The translations under genes and the position numbers were made by a program. A DNA stretch of 64,000 nucleotides from Streptomyces malachitofuscus (GTDB taxonomy: Bacteria > Actinomycetota > Actinomycetes > Streptomycetales > Streptomycetaceae), in assembly GCF_014650055.1 (NCBI RefSeq), contig NZ_BMUF01000003.1, positions 434,001 to 498,000 of the forward strand, in the 5' to 3' direction. How positions within the stretch are numbered: the stretch's first letter is position 1; each line of letters starts with the position of its first letter. Positions 7,711-14,896 of this stretch are shown piece by piece. The notes beneath the pieces were generated by a model. That model was not told the origin of the DNA, ran no database searches, and saw nothing but the letters and a program-made list of their open reading frames with translations.

Positions 7711-7727
7711 CGCCGGTGCGGGGTGGA

Positions 7728-7805
7728 TCAGGACTGCGGCCGCTTCCCGTGGTTCGCCGCGTGCTTGCGGCGCGACTTCTTCTTCCGGCGCCTCTTCGAG
7801 GACAT
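7728..7805 (-). CDS. Ribosomal protein bL37-like microprotein (25 aa)
   Basis: A 25-codon frame encodes a very basic peptide that starts MSSKRRRKKK and ends AANHGKRPQS. This fits the actinobacterial 50S protein bL37, a roughly 24-residue Lys/Arg peptide with a conserved ANHG-R-P ending. ATG 7805 is preceded by AAGGGAG at good spacing and the frame ends in TGA. It lies between the DHFR-fold gene (convergent) and the DUF2235 gene. The gene is easy to miss because of its size. The identification rests on remembered family features and the clear ribosome site. Confidence 0.8.
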   Translation of the reverse strand: MSSKRRRKKKSRRKHAANHGKRPQS

Positions 7806-7937
7806 CCGCGTCTCCCTTGTGTCTCGGCGATGGAATCACGGCCCATTGTTCCCCCGGGCCACGGACGTCGCGACTCACAGGCCACCATGAGATCTCGGCC
7901 GGCCATGCCGGGAGAACGCTGAGCATTCGCCGCGGCC

Positions 7938-9146
7938 TCACGGGGCCCGGTGGAGCCGGTCGTGGTCGTCGGCCGCCGCTTCCGGACCGGACGCGGCCTG
8001 GGGCAGGGGCGGCAGGCTCGCGGAGATGCCAGGCAGCAGCACGGGCTCCAGCCGGACCCGGTCCTGCCTGCCCAGGTAGCGCTCCAGCCCCGGCGGCCGG
8101 TAACCGGTGTCCCGGTCGTGGCGTTCCTTGGCGGGCACGGCCAGATACTCGTTCCCCTCGGGTTCACCCTTGTCGTCCACCGCTTCCCCGATGGGCCGGT
8201 GCAGCGGCGGGGAGAGCCGGTACATCCCCTTCCGCGAGGCATGGACCGGGCCCGAACCGTCCGGCCGCACGCGGAAGTCGACACGTTCCTGAGGCACCAT
8301 CACCCGGGGCCCCTCCGGGCCGAGCACATCGGCGTCGAACTTCAGCCCGTGCCGGCGGGCCTGGTCGACCATCCACAGCAGCGTGATGTCGGACAGCCCC
8401 GTCTGCGCATAGCCGCCCCCCACATCGCAGTGGACCCCGGCGAACCACACCTGCTTCAGCTCCTGGCCCTGCGCGTCGGCGCCCGGATGCCGGTGCCACA
8501 GGGCCGGGCGGAACGCCGAGCGCTGCTCGTCCACGGCCAGGGCGTGGAAGGCCGCGCGGACCCAGCTGCTCAGCTCCGTGTCGTGGAACGCCCAGCGGCG
8601 GTTGAACCGCCGCGCCGCCGGCTGCAGCCGGACGGTGCCCGGAACGGGGATGCCCAGGGCGCCGACCGTGTCCCACACCCCGATGAACCCGATCTCCGAC
8701 TCACGAGCGTAGGAGCGGCGGAACAACGTGGCGGCCGCGCCGTTCGGCTGCTCGATCCGGTCACGGTAGAGAGCCCATGCCTCCGGGATCCGGTCGGCGT
8801 GGTCCCTGCGCAGAATGCCGCTGTTGCGCACCAGCCCGGCCAGGCTGCGGGCGGTGTACGCACCGCGGCTGAAACCGAAGAGGAACAGGTCGTCGTCGGG
8901 CTCGTACGTCTCGACGAGGAACCGATAGGCGTCCAGCACGTTCCGGGACAGCCCCGCCCCGAACGCCCCGCCGCGCAGACGCTCCCACCGGTGGGTACCG
9001 ACACCGCTGTGGTAGTAGACGCGCTGTTCCTTCCCGGCGACGGTTCCCGAGCGCACGGACAGGGCGATCTTCGCGACGTTGGTCTTGCTCGGCTGGTCCG
9101 CGAAGTTCCAGGTGCCGTCGCAACAGACGACCAGACGCTTGGCCAT
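7938..9146 (-). CDS. DUF2235 alpha/beta hydrolase (Tle1-like phospholipase fold)
   Basis: The 402-residue protein carries the DUF2235 hallmarks: CCDGTWN at about 8-14, the lipase-type GFSRGAYTAR with nucleophile Ser, GVWDTVGALG and WFAGVHCDVGGGY. Relatives include type VI secretion phospholipase effectors, but many actinobacterial members are stand-alone cytosolic proteins of unknown function. ATG 9146 has GGAGGG about 7 bases before it and the conserved core begins at once. There is no signal peptide and no secretion gene nearby. It is divergent from the YeiH-type transporter gene. Confidence 0.9.
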   Translation of the reverse strand: MAKRLVVCCDGTWNFADQPSKTNVAKIALSVRSGTVAGKEQRVYYHSGVGTHRWERLRGGAFGAGLSRNVLDAYRFLVETYEPDDDLFLFGFSRGAYTARSLAGLVRNSGILRRDHADRIPEAWALYRDRIEQPNGAAATLFRRSYARESEIGFIGVWDTVGALGIPVPGTVRLQPAARRFNRRWAFHDTELSSWVRAAFHALAVDEQRSAFRPALWHRHPGADAQGQELKQVWFAGVHCDVGGGYAQTGLSDITLLWMVDQARRHGLKFDADVLGPEGPRVMVPQERVDFRVRPDGSGPVHASRKGMYRLSPPLHRPIGEAVDDKGEPEGNEYLAVPAKERHDRDTGYRPPGLERYLGRQDRVRLEPVLLPGISASLPPLPQAASGPEAAADDHDRLHRAP

Positions 9147-9333
9147 GACCCATCCCTCCTGGCGAGAGCGGAGCGGCCCACAGCACCCCTTCCAGCGTCG
9201 CACCCCCGGGCACACCACGCCAACGGGGCGGCTCCGCGCGGCGGCTGGGTCCGCCCGGTCATTGCCCCGGCTTATGACCTCCTCACCAGGACAGGGCTAC
9301 CGGCCTGGTCGGACGGCCGAAACAGTGGGCGCC

Positions 9334-10434
9334 ATGAGTCACGACACGAGCAGTGCGGTTTCCGTCCGGTCCGGGGCGGCTCCGGTGCGAACGACCGGCG
9401 TGCCCCGGACGACGGAGCCGCGGCGATGGGGTGGGCGCGTGCCGGGGCTGGTGCTCACCGGGGCCGTGGCGGCGGTGGCGACCGTCGTCGGGACGTGGTT
9501 CCCCCTGGCCGGGGGCCCGGTGGCGGGCATGGTCATCGGTGTCGTGCTGGCGGCGGTGCGCCGTCCCGGCAGGTGCCTCCAGCCGGGCATCGCCACGGCC
9601 GGCCGGTCCGTACTGCAATTGGCGGTCGTGCTGCTCGGGTGTCAGCTGTCGCTGACCCAGGTCGTGCGGGTCGGCGGCGGCTCCCTGCCGGTCATGCTGG
9701 GCACGCTGGCGTCCTGCCTGGTGGCCGCCTGCCTCGTCGGACGCCTGCTGGGCACGGGGCGCGACCTGCGCACCCTCATCGGAGTGGGCACCGGCATCTG
9801 CGGTGCTTCCGCGATAGCGGCGGTCACACCGGTCATCGGAGCCGCGAGCGCCGAGGTCGCCTACGCGGTGTCGACGATATTCCTGTTCAACATCGCGGCG
9901 GTGCTCGTCCTCCCCGTCCTGGGGCACCTGCTGGACCTGAGCCAGCAGGGCTTCGGGCTCTTCGCCGGTACCGCCGTCAACGACATGTCCTCCGTCGTCG
10001 CCGCGTCCGCCGCCTACGGTGACGAGGCCGGCCAGTACGCGGTCGTCGTCAAGCTCACCCGCACCCTTCTGATCATTCCGGTCTGCCTGTGGCTGGCCGC
10101 ACTGGCCAGGCGCCGCACCGCCGCCGCGGGCGGCGCCGCCCGCTCCCGCCGCGCCACCCTCAAGAACGCCGCCGGGTCGGTGCCCTGGTTCCTCGTCGGG
10201 TTCCTGCTCACCGCGCTGGGCAGCACCCTCGGACTCGTGCCCGACCAGCTGCGCCCCGCTCTCGGCACGCTCGCCGTCCTCCTCATCACGGTGGCCCTCT
10301 CCGCTATCGGCCTGATGACCGACCTGCGCGGGCTGCGCCGCGCGGGCGCCCGGCCCTTGCTGCTGGGAGCGTGCCTGTGGACCGTGGTCTGCGCCACCAG
10401 CCTTCTGCTGCAGTACCTGACCGGCTCCTGGTGA
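9334..10434 (+). CDS. YeiH/UPF0324-family membrane transporter
   Basis: This 366-residue integral membrane protein has about ten hydrophobic helices. Signature stretches such as GVGTGICGASAIAAVTPV and AGTAVNDMSSVVAASA identify the YeiH (UPF0324) family, often called putative sulfate exporters. Start ATG 9334 follows a short non-coding gap from the divergent DUF2235 gene. The stop lies 13 bases from that of the convergent response regulator. The transported ion is not established. Confidence 0.9.
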   Translation: MSHDTSSAVSVRSGAAPVRTTGVPRTTEPRRWGGRVPGLVLTGAVAAVATVVGTWFPLAGGPVAGMVIGVVLAAVRRPGRCLQPGIATAGRSVLQLAVVLLGCQLSLTQVVRVGGGSLPVMLGTLASCLVAACLVGRLLGTGRDLRTLIGVGTGICGASAIAAVTPVIGAASAEVAYAVSTIFLFNIAAVLVLPVLGHLLDLSQQGFGLFAGTAVNDMSSVVAASAAYGDEAGQYAVVVKLTRTLLIIPVCLWLAALARRRTAAAGGAARSRRATLKNAAGSVPWFLVGFLLTALGSTLGLVPDQLRPALGTLAVLLITVALSAIGLMTDLRGLRRAGARPLLLGACLWTVVCATSLLLQYLTGSW

Positions 10435-10441
10435 CCTGCCG

Positions 10442-10455
10442 GCCCCGTCAGGGGC
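10442..10455. terminator. Short hairpin between convergent genes
   Basis: GCCCC-GTCA-GGGGC, 5-bp arms, lies between the transporter stop and the response-regulator end and includes that stop codon in the loop. Weak but correctly placed for both transcripts. Confidence 0.4.
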
Positions 10456-11104
10456 GCCGGGCGTTCTCCAGGTAGTGCAGGACCGCGGCGACCCGGCGGT
10501 CGACCTGCTGGGTCGGTGCCAGGTCCAGTTTGGCGAAGATGTTGCGGATGTGTTTGTGGATGGCGCCGTCGGTGACGACGAGCCGCTCGGCGATGGCGGT
10601 GTTGCCCAACCCTTCGGCCATCAGGGCCAGTACGTCCCGCTCACGCGGACTGAGGCGTTCCAGCCGGGTGTCCTGACGCGAGCGGGTGAACAGCTGGGCG
10701 ACCACCTCGGGGTCGATGGCCGTGCCCCCGTCCGCCACCCGCCGCAGGGCGTCGAGGAACTCCTCCACCCGCCCCACCCGCTCCTTGAGCAGGTAGCCGA
10801 GCCCGCCCACCCCGCCGCTGAGCAGATCGGTGGCGAAGCTCTGCTCGACGTAGGCGGACAGGACCAGGACGGCGAGCCGGGGGTGACGGCGCCGGGCCTC
10901 GACGGCGGCGCGGATACCCTCGTCGGTGTGGGTGGGCGGCATCCGTACGTCGAGGATGGCGACGTCGGGCCGGTGGGTGTCGATGGCGTCCAGGACCTCC
11001 TCTGCCGTGCCCACCTTGGCGACCACGTCCAGCGACTCGGCCCGCAGCAGCAGGGCCAGCCCCTCCCGCAGCAACGGGTCGTCCTCCGCCATCACGATCC
11101 GCAT
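10448..11104 (-). CDS. NarL/LuxR-family response regulator
   Basis: The 218-residue protein has a receiver domain with acidic Asp8/Asp9, phosphoacceptor Asp52 (AILDVRMP) and Lys in YLLKERVG, then a LuxR-type HTH (LSPRERDVLALMAEGLGNTAIAERL) at about 150-210. Its start overlaps the end of the upstream histidine-kinase gene by 13 bases, so the pair is cotranscribed and translationally coupled. Phosphorylated by that kinase, it would bind DNA; targets are unknown. The adjacent transporter and small membrane protein are possible targets by position only. Confidence 0.95.
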   Translation of the reverse strand: MRIVMAEDDPLLREGLALLLRAESLDVVAKVGTAEEVLDAIDTHRPDVAILDVRMPPTHTDEGIRAAVEARRRHPRLAVLVLSAYVEQSFATDLLSGGVGGLGYLLKERVGRVEEFLDALRRVADGGTAIDPEVVAQLFTRSRQDTRLERLSPRERDVLALMAEGLGNTAIAERLVVTDGAIHKHIRNIFAKLDLAPTQQVDRRVAAVLHYLENARRP

Positions 11105-12381
11105 GGAACATCCACCTCGAGGATTGTCGGTCCGCCGGGCGGACTGGTCAGGCGCAGCACACCGTCGTGTGCCGCGAGACGGCGGCGAATGCCGGCCAGG
11201 CCGGAACCGCCCGCCTCGTCGGCGCCGCCCCGGCCGTCGTCCTCGACGCGCAGCAGGAGCCGGCCGCCCCGGCTGCGCACGGTGACGGTGGCGCGGGTGG
11301 CGCCGCTGTGCTTGGCGATGTTGGTGAGCGCCTCGGCCACCACGAAATAGGCGGTCGCCTCGACCGACGCCGCGCACCGCTCCGGCAGCTCGACATCGGT
11401 CCGGCACGGAACCGCGCAGTGGGCGGCGAGTCCGGACAGCGCTCCCGCCAGCCCGCGGTCGGCGAGCACGGGCGGCAGGATGCCGCGCGCGACGGCTCTC
11501 AGTTCCGCCAGCGCCTGCTCGGCCGCGGACTGGGCACGTTCGAGGACCTCGTCGGCACCGGCGGGGTCACGGGCCACCATGCGGCGGGCCGCGCCGAGCA
11601 GCACGGTGACGGTGACGAGGCGGTTCTGGGTGCCGTCGTGCAGGGAGCGCTCGATCCGGCGGAGCTCGACGGCGTGCGCGTCCAGCGCGGCGGCCCGTGT
11701 CGCGGTCAACTCGGCGATGCGCAGCGAAAGATCGGCGTCCGGTCCCGCCGTCAGAAGGCGCAGCGCGGGCCGGGCCTGGAGGCGGGCCATGCGGGGCGTC
11801 AGGCCGAGGATGATGGCGATCCACCCCACTCCGAGCAGGGACACCACGGACGCCTCCGCCCAGGAGTCGGCGGTACCGAAACCCAGTGAGGTGCTGGTGG
11901 CGTCCTCGGGGACGAGCGGCCACAGCAGCGGGAAGGCGGTGTCGCGGACCGCGGCGATGGGCAGCAGCAGTCCGCACAGGCCGAGCAGCAGGCCGAAGGT
12001 GGCGTGCACCGCCAGCCAGCCCGCCGCACGGCGGGTGGCGGCGTCGGCCAGGGCGGGCCGCAGCCGCGTCGGCGACGGTTCCGGGGCGACGACGTCCACT
12101 CCGTGGCGGGCGAGCCGGGTGCGTTCCCGATCGGCGAGCGCGTGCAGAGCGCGCAGCACGGCGGGAGCGAGCAGCAGCCCCACGCCCACCAGGCAGGCCG
12201 CCGCCGTCACCACGAGGAAGCCGAGGAGGACCAGGGCGAGCAGCGCGGTGCCGAGACCACCCACGAGCTGCCCGAGCGCGGCCAGCGCGGCGGACGCGGC
12301 GCCGGCGACGGTCTCCCTGAAGGACTCCCTCGCACCGGGCCCGGACCGGCCGTCCGAACTGTCGTCGTGCCGGGTGGCCAC
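11092..12381 (-). CDS. NarL-type sensor histidine kinase
   Basis: This 429-residue kinase has four to five membrane helices in the first 200 residues (two near 36-75, others near 123-145 and 176-196) and no large extracellular domain, so it probably senses a membrane or cytoplasmic signal. The HisKA_3 dimerisation helix has His248 in RSLHDGTQNRLV. The ATP-binding end is DDGRGGADEAGGSGLAGIRRRL. It overlaps the response regulator by 13 bases and starts the operon. Its stimulus is not visible. Confidence 0.95.
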   Translation of the reverse strand: MATRHDDSSDGRSGPGARESFRETVAGAASAALAALGQLVGGLGTALLALVLLGFLVVTAAACLVGVGLLLAPAVLRALHALADRERTRLARHGVDVVAPEPSPTRLRPALADAATRRAAGWLAVHATFGLLLGLCGLLLPIAAVRDTAFPLLWPLVPEDATSTSLGFGTADSWAEASVVSLLGVGWIAIILGLTPRMARLQARPALRLLTAGPDADLSLRIAELTATRAAALDAHAVELRRIERSLHDGTQNRLVTVTVLLGAARRMVARDPAGADEVLERAQSAAEQALAELRAVARGILPPVLADRGLAGALSGLAAHCAVPCRTDVELPERCAASVEATAYFVVAEALTNIAKHSGATRATVTVRSRGGRLLLRVEDDGRGGADEAGGSGLAGIRRRLAAHDGVLRLTSPPGGPTILEVDVPCGS

Positions 12382-12565
12382 CTCTCACCTTTCGCCGGCC
12401 TGCCGATACGCCAGTCACCCTAAGCCCGAAGGTGCCGCGGGCCGAGGGCGAGCGAGGAAGAGTACAGCCTGCTGTACCGCCGATCCGGCGGCCCGAGGGA
12501 TCGGCACGCACGACACCGCTCCGTAGCGTCGAGGCGATCGCACACATCGCCCCGAAGGAGCAGCC

Positions 12566-12805
12566 ATGACGCACACAGACCCCTCCCACCTCCCTCCGGC
12601 CCCCGGCCGCCGCACCGCACCGGCCGGCGCCGGTGACGGGGGAGTGGCCCACACGCTGCTCTGGGCGGTCCTCGTCCTCAGCGTGCTCGGCAACACGGTG
12701 GCCTCGTACACCGGGGCCGACATCGGCGTGCACCTGGCCGCCGGAGCGGTCACCGCACTGTGCGTCACCCTGCTCGTCGTACGGCGCATGCGCGGCGGCC
12801 GGTGA
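12566..12805 (+). CDS. Small two-helix membrane protein
   Basis: The 79-residue protein has a polar Pro-rich N-terminus, two hydrophobic helices (about 28-46 and 52-71) and ends in a basic VVRRMRGGR. ATG 12566 is preceded by GAAGGAG with 6-base spacing. It is divergent from the histidine-kinase gene and could be its target or partner. I recognise no family. Confidence 0.75.
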   Translation: MTHTDPSHLPPAPGRRTAPAGAGDGGVAHTLLWAVLVLSVLGNTVASYTGADIGVHLAAGAVTALCVTLLVVRRMRGGR

Positions 12806-13068
12806 ACACCGCTCTGCGTGGTCGGGCCCGACCGGCGGAGCCGAAGATGCCCGCCACCGCGGCGAGCGTCGCCCCGTCGCCGACGCCCACGGTCCGGACA
12901 TGACCCGCGCACCCGACTCGCCCACTTCGGCGGCGAGTCCGCGCCCTCCGCGTGCGTCCGGTCCACGACCTCGTGAGAGGGTGCCGAGACGCCTCCGGAC
13001 GGGCCCGGCGCCCGCGCCGCGTGACGTGGATCACCGGAACGCCTCCGGTGTCACGGAGAGAACGAAGT

Positions 13069-13695
13069 GTGAGGGACTCAGACAACGAGCTGCGGCGCCG
13101 TGTGCGCGAAGGCGACCGCGAGGCGTTCGCCCAGCTGTACGAGGATTTCGCCGGCCCTGTGTACAACCACGGCCTGCGGCTGACCGGTGACTGGTCGACG
13201 GCCGAGGACATCATGTCCGAGACGTTCCTGGCCGCGTGGCGCAACCGCGCCAAGGTCGAGGAGGACGGCGGCACCCTGCTGCCGTGGCTGCTCGGCATCG
13301 CCACCCACAAGGCGGACAACGCCCGGCGCAGCATCCGGCGACGACAGCTCTTCCTGGCACGTCAGCCGCAGCCCGCCCCCATGGAGGACTTCGCCCCGCA
13401 GGCGGCCGGGCGGCTCGACGACGTGCGCCGGCTGCGGGCCGTCCAGGCGTCCCTGGACCGGCTGCGCCGCCACGAACGGGAGGTGCTCGCCCTGTGCGTG
13501 TGGTCCGGCCTGGACTACCGGCAGACGGCACAGGCGCTCGGCGTCTCCGTCGGCACCGTACGGTCCCGGCTCTCCCGCGCCCGCAAGAAGCTCGCCCGGC
13601 TCGCCGAGGAGAACATGGAACCGCCCACCGCCCGCGGAGAGATGACAAGTGCGGCCGCGATCGCGACCGTGCCCGCGCGGAAGGAACTCACATGA
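13069..13695 (+). CDS. ECF-type RNA polymerase sigma factor
   Basis: The 208-residue protein has sigma region 2 (REAFAQLYEDFAGPVYNHGLRL, then ETFLAAWRNR) and region 4 (LRRHEREVLALCVWSGLDYRQ, then GVSVGTVRSRLSRARKKL). GTG 13069 is chosen because GGAGAG lies 8 bases upstream and the conserved core starts right after. Its stop overlaps the ATG of the next gene (ATGA), so the two proteins are made together. No classical zinc anti-sigma motif is seen next door. The 263-bp stretch upstream is non-coding. Confidence 0.92.
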   Translation: MRDSDNELRRRVREGDREAFAQLYEDFAGPVYNHGLRLTGDWSTAEDIMSETFLAAWRNRAKVEEDGGTLLPWLLGIATHKADNARRSIRRRQLFLARQPQPAPMEDFAPQAAGRLDDVRRLRAVQASLDRLRRHEREVLALCVWSGLDYRQTAQALGVSVGTVRSRLSRARKKLARLAEENMEPPTARGEMTSAAAIATVPARKELT

Positions 13696-14729
13696 ACGGC
13701 AGGACGAACTCCGCTTCCCCCGAGCCGTCCGACGAGCGTGACGAGATCGCCCGTCTGCTGCCGGCCCCGGCCGACTGGGACCTTCCGTGCGAGCAGTACC
13801 TCCGTCACAAGGACCTCTTGATGCGACAGATCGACCGCGACCAGGCCGCCAACCCCGCACGGCCGCCCCGCCGGCTGCTCCGGCCCGTGCTCCTCGCGCC
13901 GGTGACCGCGCTGGCCCTGGCCGGCCTGCTCACCGCGGGAATCGCCCTGAACGACGGCGAGCCGCCCGCCGCAACGGGGTCCGGCGCGGCCACGGACATG
14001 CGGCCCGCCGCCGCCCTGCTCCGGCAGATCTCCGACGCCGCGGGCAGGCGTGAGGCCCCCACCGTGCGCGACGACCAGTTCTCCTACTCGGCGACCAAGA
14101 TCCGCGCCGCGGACCTGAGCAGTGGAAAGGCCGTCGTCGGCCCGCTGGAGGACCATGAGCTGTGGCTCTCCCAGGAACCCGGCCCCCTCGAGAAGCTCGG
14201 CCTCATCCGGAGCGGCGGCGCGACCATGCCCCTCAACGCCGAACTCGGCGACACGGGCGGCACGCCGGCCGGGTTCAGCCGTCCCACCTACCAGTGGCTC
14301 AGCTCCCTGCCGACGGACCCCGACCGGCTGCTGGACCACCTGTACGCCAAGACCCCGCGGATCGAGGGCAGGCAACGCGACCAGGCCGTCTTCGAGCAGA
14401 TCGGAGACCTCCTCGGCCAGGTGATGCCGCCGCGTACGGCCGCCGCCCTCTACCGGGCGGCGGCGAAGATCCCCGGTGTCACCGAGGCACCCCAGGCCGA
14501 GGACGCCCTCGGCCGCCGGGGCCTGGGCATCGCCCGGAGCGACGAGCAGAACGGTGTGTACACCGAGTGGGTCTTCGACCGGCGGGACTTCTCCTACCTG
14601 GGCCACCGCAGCCGACTGACGAAGGACACTCCGTACGGCAAGGCCGGAACGCTCCTGGACAGTTCGGCGCTGCTGCAGAGCGCCATCGTCGACGAGGCCG
14701 GCCTGCGGCCTGACGGCACGAAGGCCTAG
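13692..14729 (+). CDS. CU044_5270-family membrane-anchored protein, coupled to the ECF sigma factor
   Basis: The 345-residue protein has a cytoplasmic N-terminus of about 60 residues, one membrane helix (about 65-85, LLAPVTALALAGLLTAGIAL) and a 250-residue extracytoplasmic domain. CU044_5270 proteins very often follow an ECF sigma gene. The layout resembles a membrane anti-sigma or sensor, but the N-terminus has no HxxxCxxC zinc motif. It overlaps the sigma gene as ATGA. A long hairpin follows the stop. A role in holding or informing the sigma factor is inference. Confidence 0.85.
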   Translation: MNGRTNSASPEPSDERDEIARLLPAPADWDLPCEQYLRHKDLLMRQIDRDQAANPARPPRRLLRPVLLAPVTALALAGLLTAGIALNDGEPPAATGSGAATDMRPAAALLRQISDAAGRREAPTVRDDQFSYSATKIRAADLSSGKAVVGPLEDHELWLSQEPGPLEKLGLIRSGGATMPLNAELGDTGGTPAGFSRPTYQWLSSLPTDPDRLLDHLYAKTPRIEGRQRDQAVFEQIGDLLGQVMPPRTAAALYRAAAKIPGVTEAPQAEDALGRRGLGIARSDEQNGVYTEWVFDRRDFSYLGHRSRLTKDTPYGKAGTLLDSSALLQSAIVDEAGLRPDGTKA

Positions 14730-14744
14730 CGGCCGACCGTCCGT

Positions 14745-14792
14745 CGCCGTGGAGGGTGGTCGCTACGCCGTCGCCGGCGACCCTCCACGGCG
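14745..14792 (+). terminator. Hairpin after the sigma/CU044_5270 operon
   Basis: Perfect 13-bp arms (CGCCGTGGAGGGT at 14745-14757 and its complement at 14780-14792) around a 22-base loop, 16 bases after the stop codon. Confidence 0.7.
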
Positions 14793-14896
14793 GCCCGCCC
14801 GGGCGGCGGAACAGCCGATGCCGTCCGGTGAACGGTCGGCGAAATGGCGGGGTACGGGGTTCCGTCGTGCGGCGCACGCGCCGTAGCGTCCCCCGC

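Noticed and set aside
12819..12832. GGTCGGGCCCGACC palindrome after the small membrane protein gene
   Set aside because: It has no loop for a terminator and such GC-only palindromes are expected by chance at this base composition.
13036..13060. GGAAC box as an ECF promoter of the sigma gene
   Set aside because: No suitable -10 (TCTT-like) is found 16-17 bases downstream.
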